DNA of 64,000 nt from UA16 sp905478895 (lineage in GTDB: Bacteria; Bacteroidota; Bacteroidia; Flavobacteriales_D; Sanyastnellaceae), in contig CALSQO010000001.1 in the NCBI GenBank assembly GCA_943788495.1, positions 62,001 through 126,000 of the forward strand. Direction: 5' to 3'. Under the pieces are notes generated by a model. It did no database searches. It saw only the letters and a program-made list of their open reading frames with translations, and was not told where the DNA came from. Of the stretch, positions 16,892 through 25,541 are shown in pieces. The first letter of the stretch is position 1. Each line of letters opens with the position of its first letter. Made by a program: the position numbers and the translations under genes.

Positions 16892-18559
16892 ATGGAACCT
16901 TCATTGCCTCAAAAGTCACCCCCCAAAGCAGCTCCGTCCTGGCAGCCGCTTGCATTTGCGGTGGTTTTGATTCTAGGCGTTTGGATTGGACTTCTTTCAG
17001 GAGGAGAATCACAAGGGACGTTTGCACCAGGATCACCGCGCAGCGCCTTGAATGGCGTATTGGACCGGGTGGAGCAAACGTATGTTGATCCGGTCATGCG
17101 CCAAGAGCTCGAGCAGATTGCGCTGGAGGCGGTATTGAATGAACTCGATCCTCATACGCTGTTTCTATCCGCTCAAGAATTGGCGGACATGGCCGAACCC
17201 ATGGAGGGAAATTTCGAAGGAATCGGCGTGGAATTCATCATTCAGGAAGATACGCTCATGGTGGTTGCGGCCATTCCCGGCGGTCCTGCTGAAAAAGCGG
17301 GGGTCCGCGCAGGAGATCGTATTTTGGAAGTGGACTCTGTTAGCATTTCAGGCCCAGAGTTGGACAACCGCAAGGTGATGGAGTTGTTGAAGGGACCGCG
17401 GAATACCAAAGTGAGGGTGGCCGTGCCTCGCGGAGAAGGGTTGAAGCATATCTTACTCAAAAGGGATCGAATTCCCATCCACAGTGTTGTGTCGGACTTT
17501 GCTGTCGACTCGGATCGGGGATACATCAAAATAGTTCGATTCGCACAAAACACTGCAGATGAATTTGAGGAGGCGATGATTCGGCTTGACGAGGCGGGAT
17601 TGAGCCAAGTGATTATTGACTTGCGGGGGAACGGAGGCGGATACTTGAATGCAGTGGTGCCCATGGTTGAATCGTTCCTGAAGGAAGATCAATTGGTGGT
17701 TTACACCGAAGGCGAGCATGTCCCTCGGCGGACCTACAAGGCGCGTCGTGATGGACGTTGGATGGATTGGGATGTTGCCGTTTTGGTGGACGAGTCGTCA
17801 GCCTCAGCGAGTGAAATTTTTGCGGGAGCCATCCAAGACCATGACCGTGGGGTTGTGGTGGGGCGAAGGTCCTTTGGCAAGGGCCTGGTCCAAGAAGAGT
17901 TTTCCATTTCCGATCTCGGCGCATTGCGATTGACGGTTGCGCGGTTTTACACCCCGACAGGACGAGCCATTCAAAAACCCTACGGAACAGAGGTGGATTA
18001 CGGAGATGATTATTTCATTCGGTACGAACGCGGTGAGTTGTTTGTGGAGGATAGTATCTTGCAGGTGAACGCTGATTCGTTGACGTTTCGAACCTCAATG
18101 GGTAAGATTGTCAAGGGCAGAGGAGGCATTACACCGGATGTGTTTGTGCCCTTGGACACTGCCGGAATGTCCAGCTTCATGTCTGAATTGAGCTGGTCGG
18201 GTGTCTTACGGGATGCCGCATTTTCTTTTGTCGATGAGCACCGATCGGAGTGGTTCGAAAGCGGAGCGGAAGTTGCCAATCCGGACGACTGGAAGGCAGT
18301 GGGCTGGGATCATGTGATGGAAGCAGCGAGGGAAAATGACATTGAGATTCCGATGCTCCGATCGTCTGAACGTCGGACATTGGAGCAACGATTTGCCTCC
18401 CAAGTCCTTCGAAATGCATTCGGCGAGTCGGTTTTTCATCAGTATTCTGTCCAATTCGACGAAGAATTCAAAAACGCCATACATTGGCTGCAGCACACCG
18501 ACGAGATGGTCATCATCGATGGTCAATTATCTTTGGGACCCAACAACAACAATCATTAA
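16892..18559 (+). CDS. S41 family C-terminal processing peptidase
   Basis: Serine protease that trims or degrades envelope proteins from the C-terminus. The 555 residues have an N-terminal membrane anchor (about 22-40), a short dimerisation helix region, a PDZ domain at about 95-180 (FEGIGVEFII, AGDRILEVD) and a tail-specific protease core with the Ser of SASE in DESSASASE and the Lys of SFGKG forming the Ser-Lys dyad. The C-terminal 130 residues are the extra domain common in Bacteroidota CtpA homologues. It probably acts in the periplasm. Confidence 0.94.
   Translation: MEPSLPQKSPPKAAPSWQPLAFAVVLILGVWIGLLSGGESQGTFAPGSPRSALNGVLDRVEQTYVDPVMRQELEQIALEAVLNELDPHTLFLSAQELADMAEPMEGNFEGIGVEFIIQEDTLMVVAAIPGGPAEKAGVRAGDRILEVDSVSISGPELDNRKVMELLKGPRNTKVRVAVPRGEGLKHILLKRDRIPIHSVVSDFAVDSDRGYIKIVRFAQNTADEFEEAMIRLDEAGLSQVIIDLRGNGGGYLNAVVPMVESFLKEDQLVVYTEGEHVPRRTYKARRDGRWMDWDVAVLVDESSASASEIFAGAIQDHDRGVVVGRRSFGKGLVQEEFSISDLGALRLTVARFYTPTGRAIQKPYGTEVDYGDDYFIRYERGELFVEDSILQVNADSLTFRTSMGKIVKGRGGITPDVFVPLDTAGMSSFMSELSWSGVLRDAAFSFVDEHRSEWFESGAEVANPDDWKAVGWDHVMEAARENDIEIPMLRSSERRTLEQRFASQVLRNAFGESVFHQYSVQFDEEFKNAIHWLQHTDEMVIIDGQLSLGPNNNNH
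18528..18535 (+). promoter_or_regulatory. candidate -7 box of sodA inside the protease gene (TATCTTTG)
   Basis: Perfect TAnnTTTG match within the last codons of the S41 protease gene, 35 bases before the sodA ATG. It would let sodA be transcribed on its own. Confidence 0.4.
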
Positions 18560-18570
18560 TACACGATACC

Positions 18571-19176
18571 ATGGCTTTTGAACTACCCACACTGCCTTAC
18601 GCCTACGATGCACTCGAACCACACATCGATGCACGCACGATGGAAATCCACCACGGAAAGCACCATGCCGGTTACACAAGCAAGTTGAACGCCGCCATCG
18701 CGGGCACCGAAATGGAAGGAAAATCCATCGAAGATTTGCTCGCACAGCACGCCGATCATGCAGGCGTGCGCAACAACGGAGGAGGCTTCTACAACCACAG
18801 CTTGTTTTGGAGCATCATGTCTCCAAACGGTGGGGGTGCCCCCAGCGGTGATTTGGCTGCGGCCATTGATTCAGACCTCGGAGGCATGGAGCAATTTCAA
18901 CAATCCTTTGCGCAAGCAGCAGCTACGCAGTTCGGATCAGGTTGGGCGTGGCTTTGCGTCAAGAATGGAAAATTGGAAGTGTGTTCTTCAGCGAATCAAG
19001 ACAACCCCCTCATGGATGGTGTTGGCTGCGGGGGAACGCCTATTTTGGGATTGGATGTTTGGGAGCACGCCTATTACCTGAACTACCAAAACCGACGTCC
19101 CGATTACATTGCGGCATTCTTCAATGTAATTGATTGGAACGCCGTTGGGGAACGTTATAATGCGGCTCGCGGGTGA
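18571..19176 (+). CDS. sodA: superoxide dismutase (Fe/Mn family)
   Basis: Converts superoxide to oxygen and hydrogen peroxide in the cytoplasm. The 201 residues match the family length and carry the metal ligands: His27 (IHHGKHH), His in NHSLFW, and Asp and His in DVWEHAYY. The metal, iron or manganese, cannot be decided with certainty. The frame is open further upstream inside the protease gene, but the family start is the ATG at 18571. Confidence 0.95.
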   Translation: MAFELPTLPYAYDALEPHIDARTMEIHHGKHHAGYTSKLNAAIAGTEMEGKSIEDLLAQHADHAGVRNNGGGFYNHSLFWSIMSPNGGGAPSGDLAAAIDSDLGGMEQFQQSFAQAAATQFGSGWAWLCVKNGKLEVCSSANQDNPLMDGVGCGGTPILGLDVWEHAYYLNYQNRRPDYIAAFFNVIDWNAVGERYNAARG

Positions 19177-19853
19177 AATCACACCTCATTCTTGTAGCCG
19201 GTGGAACCGGAACGCGCATGCAACAACCGGTTGCAAAGCAATTCATTTTGTTGAAGGGTCGACCGCTCATGTGGTGGACCCTTCAGCGCTTTCGGGAGGC
19301 TTTGGGCGAGGAGTTGGAAGTGGTGCTGGTGTTGCATGAAAGTTTGGTGCAGCACTTCCACGCTTTGGAAGAAGAACACGGAGCTGCGGGTGTGAATCAA
19401 GTGATTACTGGAGGAGCCGAGCGCTGGCATTCGGTGTTGCACGGCCTCAATTCACTTCCGGACTCGGGAGTTGTTGGTATCCATGATGCCGTGAGGCCAT
19501 TTGTGTCTGGGTCCACCATTCTGAATTGCTACCAAACGGCAGCTGCATCGGGATCAGCGGTTCCTGTTGTACCCGTCAAGGACAGCATTCGTGAGGTGCA
19601 CGGCGCGGGATCACATGCAGTGACTCGGGATCGTTTGCGCGCGGTTCAAACGCCACAATGCTTCGATATTCAGCTGCTCAAATTGGCCTACGCCGAGGGG
19701 TACCGCGACGAATTTACAGATGATGCCAGTGTATTTGAATACGCGGGACATCCCATCCATTTGGTTGAAGGGGATTTCCAAAACATCAAGGTCACCACGC
19801 CCGAAGACTTGTTGATTGCCCGTGCTTTCGTAGAAGGGTTTTCAAAAGACTGA
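19173..19853 (+). CDS. ispD: 2-C-methyl-D-erythritol 4-phosphate cytidylyltransferase
   Basis: Third step of the MEP pathway to isoprenoids: joins CTP and MEP. The 226 residues begin with the nucleotide-binding motif LVAGGTGTRM, then PVAKQF, and later GIHDAVRPF and the TDDASVFE motif, all typical of IspD. The start codon is GTG at 19173, overlapping the sodA stop by four bases (GTGA), so translation is probably coupled. Confidence 0.93.
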   Translation: MKSHLILVAGGTGTRMQQPVAKQFILLKGRPLMWWTLQRFREALGEELEVVLVLHESLVQHFHALEEEHGAAGVNQVITGGAERWHSVLHGLNSLPDSGVVGIHDAVRPFVSGSTILNCYQTAAASGSAVPVVPVKDSIREVHGAGSHAVTRDRLRAVQTPQCFDIQLLKLAYAEGYRDEFTDDASVFEYAGHPIHLVEGDFQNIKVTTPEDLLIARAFVEGFSKD

Positions 19854-20780
19854 TCAGCAAACAGGGTGTTTGTCTGGCCACCTCGCGTTGCTGCGCATCC
19901 AACGAATGCCATATACACCAATGGCCAAGGCCACCGCGGCGAACACGTAATCGCCCCATTCCCATGGACCACTGGCGTTCATCTCCTCTCGGATAAATGC
20001 CTCACCGTAGATCGCGGCCATGACGATGGCTCCTGCGTTGTTGAAGAAATGTGCTGCAATGGCGGGCCACAGGCTGCCGCTGTAGACCACCAAATAACCG
20101 AGGCCCGCGCCAATGACCATGCGCGGCAGAAAACCATGGAACTGCAAGTGGATGGCACTGAACAAAAAGGCGCCCATCCAAACCCCTGCATGGATGTTAT
20201 TGGTCCAGCGTGCAGTGAGCGGTTGGATGATACCACGAAAGGCAAACTCTTCGCAAATAGCGGGAAGCAAAGCCACGGTCACGAGAGTGGCTGGAAATTG
20301 CCACGCGGCATCAAACGTGAGCAGTGATGCGGTTACTTCGGCCGCAACAGCTTCGTAATGGTTGATGGAATCTGCGAGCGCGCCGGGCATGAATTGGAGC
20401 AGCCATCCATTGGCTCGAAACGTAAGATCAATGAGCGGTTGAACGGCCCACGCCATGGCGAAAGCGCAAAGCCACCAGCCGGATTTAGGAATGGCGAGTT
20501 GAAGAAAGGTGCGGCCGGCGAAAAGTTTGTGCGCGAACCATGCCATCAGGCCAAACGAAAGCAATTGATTTACCCCGTTGATGATGAGGTTGTAGATTTT
20601 GCCTTCATCTGATGTGGCGTCATTGGCGAAGGCCATTGCTTGTTCCACAGAATGACCCTGCAAGGCCGCGAGCGCAGCAAATCCAGCTCCCGATGCCAAC
20701 GCCATTCCGACCAGCACCATGCAAAAAAAGAAAATCAGTTGCCCAAAAGGGTGCATTGTTTGAAAGGCGGTTCGGATCAT
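19854..20780 (-). CDS. CPBP family intramembrane glutamic endopeptidase
   Basis: Membrane protein of 308 residues with about eight hydrophobic segments and the complete CPBP/Abi protease motifs: EEFAFRG (motif 1, Glu-Glu-x3-Arg), FLFSAIHL (motif 2, F-x3-H) and HFFNNA (motif 3, H-x3-N). The bacterial substrate is unknown. The start at 20780 places the first helix right at the N-terminus; the longer upstream frame would read through the dusB promoter region. Its stop touches the ispD stop with no gap. Confidence 0.88.
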   Translation of the reverse strand: MIRTAFQTMHPFGQLIFFFCMVLVGMALASGAGFAALAALQGHSVEQAMAFANDATSDEGKIYNLIINGVNQLLSFGLMAWFAHKLFAGRTFLQLAIPKSGWWLCAFAMAWAVQPLIDLTFRANGWLLQFMPGALADSINHYEAVAAEVTASLLTFDAAWQFPATLVTVALLPAICEEFAFRGIIQPLTARWTNNIHAGVWMGAFLFSAIHLQFHGFLPRMVIGAGLGYLVVYSGSLWPAIAAHFFNNAGAIVMAAIYGEAFIREEMNASGPWEWGDYVFAAVALAIGVYGIRWMRSNARWPDKHPVC

Positions 20781-20784
20781 GGTG

Positions 20785-20792
20785 TAATTTTG
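20785..20792 (+). promoter_or_regulatory. candidate -7 box of dusB (TAATTTTG)
   Basis: Perfect TAnnTTTG match in the 75-base divergent gap between the CPBP gene and dusB, 63 bases before the dusB ATG. Confidence 0.4.
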
Positions 20793-20855
20793 CGTTCGGA
20801 GGTTTCCGATCCGCAAGTTCGTGGATTGATCGGAAATGTCCACCCGAAAAAGAAC

Positions 20856-21845
20856 ATGGTCCGGATTGCCGACATCGACATTGCAGAATTCCCATTGCTT
20901 TTGGCGCCCATGGAGGACGTGAGTGATCCGCCTTTTCGAGCACTGTGCAAAAAATATGGAGCGGATTTGATGTACACCGAATTCATCAGTTCTGAGGGGT
21001 TGATTCGCGATGCAGCCAAGAGCAGAGCCAAGCTGGATATTTTTGAATACGAACGACCGGTCGGAATTCAAATTTTCGGAAGTGAGATTGAATCAATGCG
21101 CCAGGCAACCTCGATCACAGAGCAAGCTGGGCCCGATATTATCGACATCAATTACGGTTGTCCGGTGAAGAAGGTCGCATGCAAAGGGGCCGGTGCTGGG
21201 ATTTTGCAAGACATTCCCAAAATGGTCGCCATGACCAAAGAGATTGTCAACAGTACTTCGCTTCCGGTGACGGTCAAAACCCGATTGGGGTGGGATGACC
21301 AATCCAAGTTCATTGTGGAAGTTGCAGAGCGCCTCCAGGACGTCGGAATCAAAGCGATTAGCATTCATGGCCGCACCCGCGCCCAGATGTACAAAGGGGA
21401 AGCCGATTGGAGCCTCATTTCCCAGGTGAAAAACAATCCTCGGATGCACATTCCTGTATTTGGAAACGGTGACATCAATTCACCTCAAAAAGCGGTGGAG
21501 TACAAAGAACGCTATGGGATTGATGGAATCATGATTGGCCGGGCCAGCATCGGAGCACCTTGGGTATTTCGCGAAATCAAACATTATATGGCTACAGGAG
21601 AAATCCTCGAATCGCCTGACATGAACGAACGGGTCGCTGTGGCCCGGGAACACTTTGACAAAGGTGTCGAATGGAAGGGAGAACGACTGGGAATCGTTGA
21701 GATGCGTCGACATTACGCGAATTATTTCAAAGGATTGCGGGATTTTAAATCGCATCGGTTGGACCTGGTGACCCTCGACGAAGTGGATGCGATTCGAGAT
21801 AAATTGGACGCCCTGGCGACGATGCCTTTCGAGAAGGCCCCTTGA
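20856..21845 (+). CDS. dusB: tRNA dihydrouridine synthase DusB
   Basis: FMN-dependent reduction of uridine to dihydrouridine in the tRNA D loop. The 329 residues form a TIM barrel with LLAPMEDVSDPPFR at the N-terminus, NYGCPVKKV with the catalytic Cys, HGRTRAQMYKGEADW and GNGDI for flavin and tRNA binding, and a C-terminal helical domain. The start at 20856 matches the family; the frame is open for 72 more codons upstream across the divergent promoter region. Confidence 0.94.
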   Translation: MVRIADIDIAEFPLLLAPMEDVSDPPFRALCKKYGADLMYTEFISSEGLIRDAAKSRAKLDIFEYERPVGIQIFGSEIESMRQATSITEQAGPDIIDINYGCPVKKVACKGAGAGILQDIPKMVAMTKEIVNSTSLPVTVKTRLGWDDQSKFIVEVAERLQDVGIKAISIHGRTRAQMYKGEADWSLISQVKNNPRMHIPVFGNGDINSPQKAVEYKERYGIDGIMIGRASIGAPWVFREIKHYMATGEILESPDMNERVAVAREHFDKGVEWKGERLGIVEMRRHYANYFKGLRDFKSHRLDLVTLDEVDAIRDKLDALATMPFEKAP

Positions 21846-21871
21846 GTCTATCCTATCCGATCGGAGTGCAA

Positions 21872-23116
21872 TCACACAAACCGGTGGACCAGGTTCCGCA
21901 CCATCCAGCCCGAACCGATGCCGCCAATGATCACCACGATGGTCAATGTGCCCAAGACATCCATTGTTTCGAGGGCCACAGGATAGGAGGGAATCACCGA
22001 ACCTTGAAGTTTCACCCAGCCATAGTGCTGCTGGCCGAGAACCAAAAGAATGCCCGTGATGGTGCCAATGACCCCGCCAATGGTGTTGATCATGACCCCT
22101 TGCAAGGCGAAAACTTGTTCCAGTTTCCAGCCCGAAAGCCCCATGGCATTGAGCACTTCCATGTCTTGTCGTTTGTCCAACAACATCATGGTGAGTGATG
22201 CCATCACGTTGAATGCAGCCACAACCAAGATGAAGCTTAAGATGACAAATGTGGCCCACTTTTCAGCGCGATTCGTTTGGGTGATCAGCTTGTTCTTGTC
22301 CGATCGGGTGCGGACAGTCCAGTCGAACGCGTTGGCAAGTAGCTTCGTTCGGATGGCCTCGGCGGCAAATGCTTCGGAGATGCCCGGAGCCAAACCCAAT
22401 TCGTAGCGTGAGACGGTTGAGTCCTTTGAAAACAACTCGCGTGCAAACGAAAGAGGAGCGAGGATGTACTTTCTGTCAATTTCGGCATTGACAGAAAAGA
22501 CATCACACGCAAAGGCCCGTTGGGACTGAAACGCTTTTTCCTTGTAGCGGGTGAGTTTTTTGCCGGGAATCGGGGCGCGAAGAAGAAGCGAAGGCTTCTC
22601 GTCTTCATTATTGACGGAATTCAACCCGAGGATATTTTTGACCCCAAGGCCCAATACCAAACAGGCAGGGGATTGCGACCATGTGGGGCTCCACTTTCCG
22701 GATCGCACGGAAGAGGCAATCGGCGTAGCGCTCAGTAAGGTGGAATCAAAGGCCAAAACGGCACACACACTTGGTTGATTGCCCGCCCAGGATACAACGG
22801 CTTCTTCTTCTATCACGGGTGCCACTGAGCTGATGATGGGCTGATCCGAATCAATGCCAAATGTCGCCTCAATCCATTCGCCAGCGGCTTCGGGGAGTTC
22901 AGAACCTGATACGGGCACCACGGCAAGAGGAGCGTCCAACGTTCCAAAGAGCTCCGTGACTACCGCTTCAATGCCATTGAATGCGCTGAGAATAGCAATC
23001 ATCGCCGTGGTTACAGCGGCGATAACAAACATGGAAATTCCCGAAATCAGATGGGTGAGGCTTTTGGAACGGCGAACCCAAGCATAGCGCCATGCAAGAC
23101 GAATAGGGAGTTTCAC
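21872..23116 (-). CDS. ABC transporter permease, LolC/LolE-like FtsX family
   Basis: Membrane subunit of a lipoprotein-release-type ABC transporter, 414 residues. It begins with the LAWRYAWVRRSKS segment and a first helix at about 22-45, then a periplasmic MacB_PCD-like domain, and three C-terminal helices around the motif LDKRQDMEVLNAMGLSG. This pattern fits LolC/E-type proteins that extract lipoproteins from the inner membrane. The matching LolD ATPase is not in the window. It starts nine bases after rbfA. Confidence 0.88.
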   Translation of the reverse strand: MKLPIRLAWRYAWVRRSKSLTHLISGISMFVIAAVTTAMIAILSAFNGIEAVVTELFGTLDAPLAVVPVSGSELPEAAGEWIEATFGIDSDQPIISSVAPVIEEEAVVSWAGNQPSVCAVLAFDSTLLSATPIASSVRSGKWSPTWSQSPACLVLGLGVKNILGLNSVNNEDEKPSLLLRAPIPGKKLTRYKEKAFQSQRAFACDVFSVNAEIDRKYILAPLSFARELFSKDSTVSRYELGLAPGISEAFAAEAIRTKLLANAFDWTVRTRSDKNKLITQTNRAEKWATFVILSFILVVAAFNVMASLTMMLLDKRQDMEVLNAMGLSGWKLEQVFALQGVMINTIGGVIGTITGILLVLGQQHYGWVKLQGSVIPSYPVALETMDVLGTLTIVVIIGGIGSGWMVRNLVHRFV

Positions 23117-23125
23117 GTCGTGGCT

Positions 23126-23464
23126 TTATTTGTTCAGCGCATTGTTGATTGACTCGTAGTAGTCAAGGCTGTCGTCGAGGTAAAAATTCAACTCGGGAAT
23201 CACCCGCACTTGCTTGCCAATCTTATCGCTCAATGCCTTCCGCACGCGCCACCCCTCTTGTTTTACTGCCTCCAAAGCCACTTTTTTGTCAGGTACCGCC
23301 ATGAAACTCAAGTAAACTTTGGCCAGTCCCAAATCGGGGGACATCCGCACTTGGGTGACAGAAATGAACATCCCTGCAAACCAAGAGCTGCTATTTTGCT
23401 GAAACAAAACACTCAAATCGCGCCGAATGAGTTCGGCTACTTTTTCTTGTCGGATGGCTGCCAT
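23126..23464 (-). CDS. rbfA: ribosome-binding factor A
   Basis: 30S subunit maturation factor, 112 residues, single KH-like domain. Visible features are the N-terminal KVAELIRRDLS, the central VRMSPDLGLAKVYLS and the C-terminal VIPELNFYLDDSLDY, which match the RbfA signature. It is followed by the LolC/E-like permease in the same direction. Confidence 0.93.
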   Translation of the reverse strand: MAAIRQEKVAELIRRDLSVLFQQNSSSWFAGMFISVTQVRMSPDLGLAKVYLSFMAVPDKKVALEAVKQEGWRVRKALSDKIGKQVRVIPELNFYLDDSLDYYESINNALNK

Positions 23465-23513
23465 GGAGCAAAGGTCGCAAACTCAGAGCAACTCCGCTAC
23501 AGATGGGTCGCTT

Positions 23514-24695
23514 TCAATAGAGAAAGTTTTGATAGGGGTAACGTTTGATGTGGATTTCCTTGACGGCTTCGAAGACAACGTTCCGCAGTTCTTCCATTCC
23601 GATTTTTTGGACGGCAGAAATGAATACCACTTGGCGGTCGACGCGTTCGAATCGTTCCCGCAAGCCCGCGATCTGATCTTCACGAGTGGGCCCGAAGGGT
23701 TCTTCCTGCATGCGGTCGATTTTGTTGAATACGAGCATGGCAGGTTTGTGGTCGCTTCCAATCTCAGCCAAGGTGCTTTCGACAATGGTGAGGTGCTCCT
23801 CAAATTGAGGATGACAAACGTCGATGACATGCAGCAGTAAATCGCTTTCCCGCGTCTCGTCCAGGGTTGATTTGAAACTTTCGATGAGCTGATGCGGAAG
23901 TTTTCGGATGAACCCTACGGTGTCACTCAGCAAAAAGGGCAGGTTGTGCAGGACGACTTTTCGGACGGTAGTGTCCAGGGTGGCGAACAACTTGTCTTCG
24001 GCAAAAACCTTGCTCTTGGACATCAAGGTCATCAGGGTGCTCTTTCCGGCATTGGTGTATCCCACGAGTGCAACGCGCACCAAAGCACCGCGGTTTCCGC
24101 GCTGGGTGGACATTTGCTTGTCGATGGATTTCAATTCTTTTTTGAGGTGCGAAATGCGATCGCGAATGATCCGACGGTCCGTCTCAATTTCTTTTTCACC
24201 TGGGCCCTTCATGCCGATGCCTCCTTTCTGCTTTTGCAGGTGGGTCCACATGTTGGTGAGGCGAGGCAGAAGGTACTGGTATTGAGCCAATTCCACTTGG
24301 GTCTTGGCGTGGGCCGTTCGTGCCCGTTGCGCAAAAATGTCCAAAATTAAATTGGGGCGATCCAGGATTTTTCGGTCGGGGATTTCCCGCTCAATGTTGC
24401 GCAGTTGGGTGGGGCTCAATTCGTCATCGAAAATGAGCATGTCCACATCTTTCTCTTCGACGAATTCTTTGATTTCTTGAAGTTTGCCGCTGCCGACGAA
24501 TGTTCGCGTATCCGGACGGTCTAACCCTTGAATAAAGGTTCGGAGCGAAGTCGCTTCAGCAGTTGATGCCAAAAAGGCCAATTCTTCCAGGTGCTCATCC
24601 ACCGTGTCGCGTGATTCACGACCCGTCACCAGTCCGATGAGAATACACGTTTCGGGTTCCGGCGCTGTTGAATGGGATTTTTTTTTGTCCAGCAT
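23514..24695 (-). CDS. hflX: GTPase HflX
   Basis: Ribosome-associated GTPase that splits stalled or hibernating 70S ribosomes. The 393 residues have the HflX N-terminal domain (TFVGSGK, IFDDELSPTQ), a coiled-coil linker with the glycine-rich GGIGMKGPGEKEIE motif, and the G domain with GYTNAGKST (G1), DTVGFI (G3) and NKID (G4). The start at 24695 is seven bases after the cytochrome c gene, so it may be transcribed with the redox genes upstream. Confidence 0.95.
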   Translation of the reverse strand: MLDKKKSHSTAPEPETCILIGLVTGRESRDTVDEHLEELAFLASTAEATSLRTFIQGLDRPDTRTFVGSGKLQEIKEFVEEKDVDMLIFDDELSPTQLRNIEREIPDRKILDRPNLILDIFAQRARTAHAKTQVELAQYQYLLPRLTNMWTHLQKQKGGIGMKGPGEKEIETDRRIIRDRISHLKKELKSIDKQMSTQRGNRGALVRVALVGYTNAGKSTLMTLMSKSKVFAEDKLFATLDTTVRKVVLHNLPFLLSDTVGFIRKLPHQLIESFKSTLDETRESDLLLHVIDVCHPQFEEHLTIVESTLAEIGSDHKPAMLVFNKIDRMQEEPFGPTREDQIAGLRERFERVDRQVVFISAVQKIGMEELRNVVFEAVKEIHIKRYPYQNFLY

Positions 24696-24702
24696 GGTTT
24701 CG

Positions 24703-25038
24703 TCAGTCCCTGAATTCTTCAATGTAGCTCGCGACACCACGGATGGTGGCCGCATCTAGGATGCCTTTCTGCGGGGGCATCGTGCCCTTTCCATATGTGA
24801 TGATGGCAACGCGTTCTTCGACGGTCATCGTGGACAAGGACAAGTCGGGGGCTTTGGATGCCATGAGCTTGCCATCGTTGCCATGGCACAAAGAACATTT
24901 CATGGTATACGCACGCTGGATAGCGGCGAGAGAGGGCTGCGAACCAACGGCAGGTTCAGCGGCAGGTGACGCTTGTTCCCCGCACTGTACAAGCAGAAAC
25001 AGGGACAAAATGCCCAAAATCAGTGCTGTGCGATTCAA
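24703..25038 (-). CDS. lipoprotein monohaem cytochrome c
   Basis: Membrane-anchored electron carrier. Starting at the TTG at 25038, the 111 residues have a lipoprotein signal with lipobox LVQC (Cys19), an Ala/Pro-rich linker, and a class I cytochrome c domain with the haem-binding CSLCH and a candidate axial Met in KGTMPPQ. No ATG gives a complete lipobox without a long non-conserved N-terminus, so the TTG start is an inference. It lies between the four-helix membrane protein (19-base gap) and hflX (7-base gap). Confidence 0.82.
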   Translation of the reverse strand: MNRTALILGILSLFLLVQCGEQASPAAEPAVGSQPSLAAIQRAYTMKCSLCHGNDGKLMASKAPDLSLSTMTVEERVAIITYGKGTMPPQKGILDAATIRGVASYIEEFRD

Positions 25039-25057
25039 TGTCCTAAATTCAAGAAAC

Positions 25058-25510
25058 TTAAAACCAGCCGTAAGCCTCAAAACCCGGTCGGATGGGCCAA
25101 GGAATGCTTGCAACGATGATCACGAGGGCGATGAGGAAGTAGCGCAATTGGCGGCGATTTTTCAATTCATCCGTGCTGGCGCGTTTGACCAAACTATGCC
25201 CCAAGGTGCCGAACACAATGGCGATCAACATCCCAACGAGGTGTTCCACTGCGAAAAACCGCATGACCGTGGACGACATAACACCGGGCGTGCCCAACAT
25301 GCTGGCCCAACCCTTCATAAAATAGAGCGCCAGACCAAGGAGCAATTGAATATGCAGGCTAATCATCGAAAATAAACCGAGCTTTGCTTGGCCCGCGGAG
25401 AAACCGCTTGCGTTGCGTTTGGCTGACCAGGCTTTAACGATGGTGACGACTATGAGTGCGAGCACAACCCAACGCATGGCGCTGTGCAGGTGTTGGAATC
25501 CGGTAATCAT
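25058..25510 (-). CDS. four-helix membrane protein, possible b-type cytochrome
   Basis: 150 residues with four hydrophobic segments. Histidines recur at helix ends or inside helices: HLHSAMRW at residues 7-14, SLHIQ in helix 2, EHLVGM in helix 3 and GHSLV after it. Such histidines could ligate haem, and the next gene encodes a cytochrome c, so a membrane electron-transfer role is plausible; this is inference. Similar small proteins occur in Bacteroidota without a proven function. A perfect promoter box sits 4 bases before the start. Confidence 0.7.
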   Translation of the reverse strand: MITGFQHLHSAMRWVVLALIVVTIVKAWSAKRNASGFSAGQAKLGLFSMISLHIQLLLGLALYFMKGWASMLGTPGVMSSTVMRFFAVEHLVGMLIAIVFGTLGHSLVKRASTDELKNRRQLRYFLIALVIIVASIPWPIRPGFEAYGWF

Positions 25511-25514
25511 GCGT

Positions 25515-25522
25515 CAAAGATA
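25515..25522 (-). promoter_or_regulatory. candidate -7 box of the four-helix protein gene (TATCTTTG), leaderless spacing
   Basis: Perfect TAnnTTTG match ending 4 bases (ACGC) before the ATG at 25510, in the 31-base gap after gdhA. Confidence 0.55.
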
Positions 25523-25541
25523 ACGCCTTATCCGATGTTGT

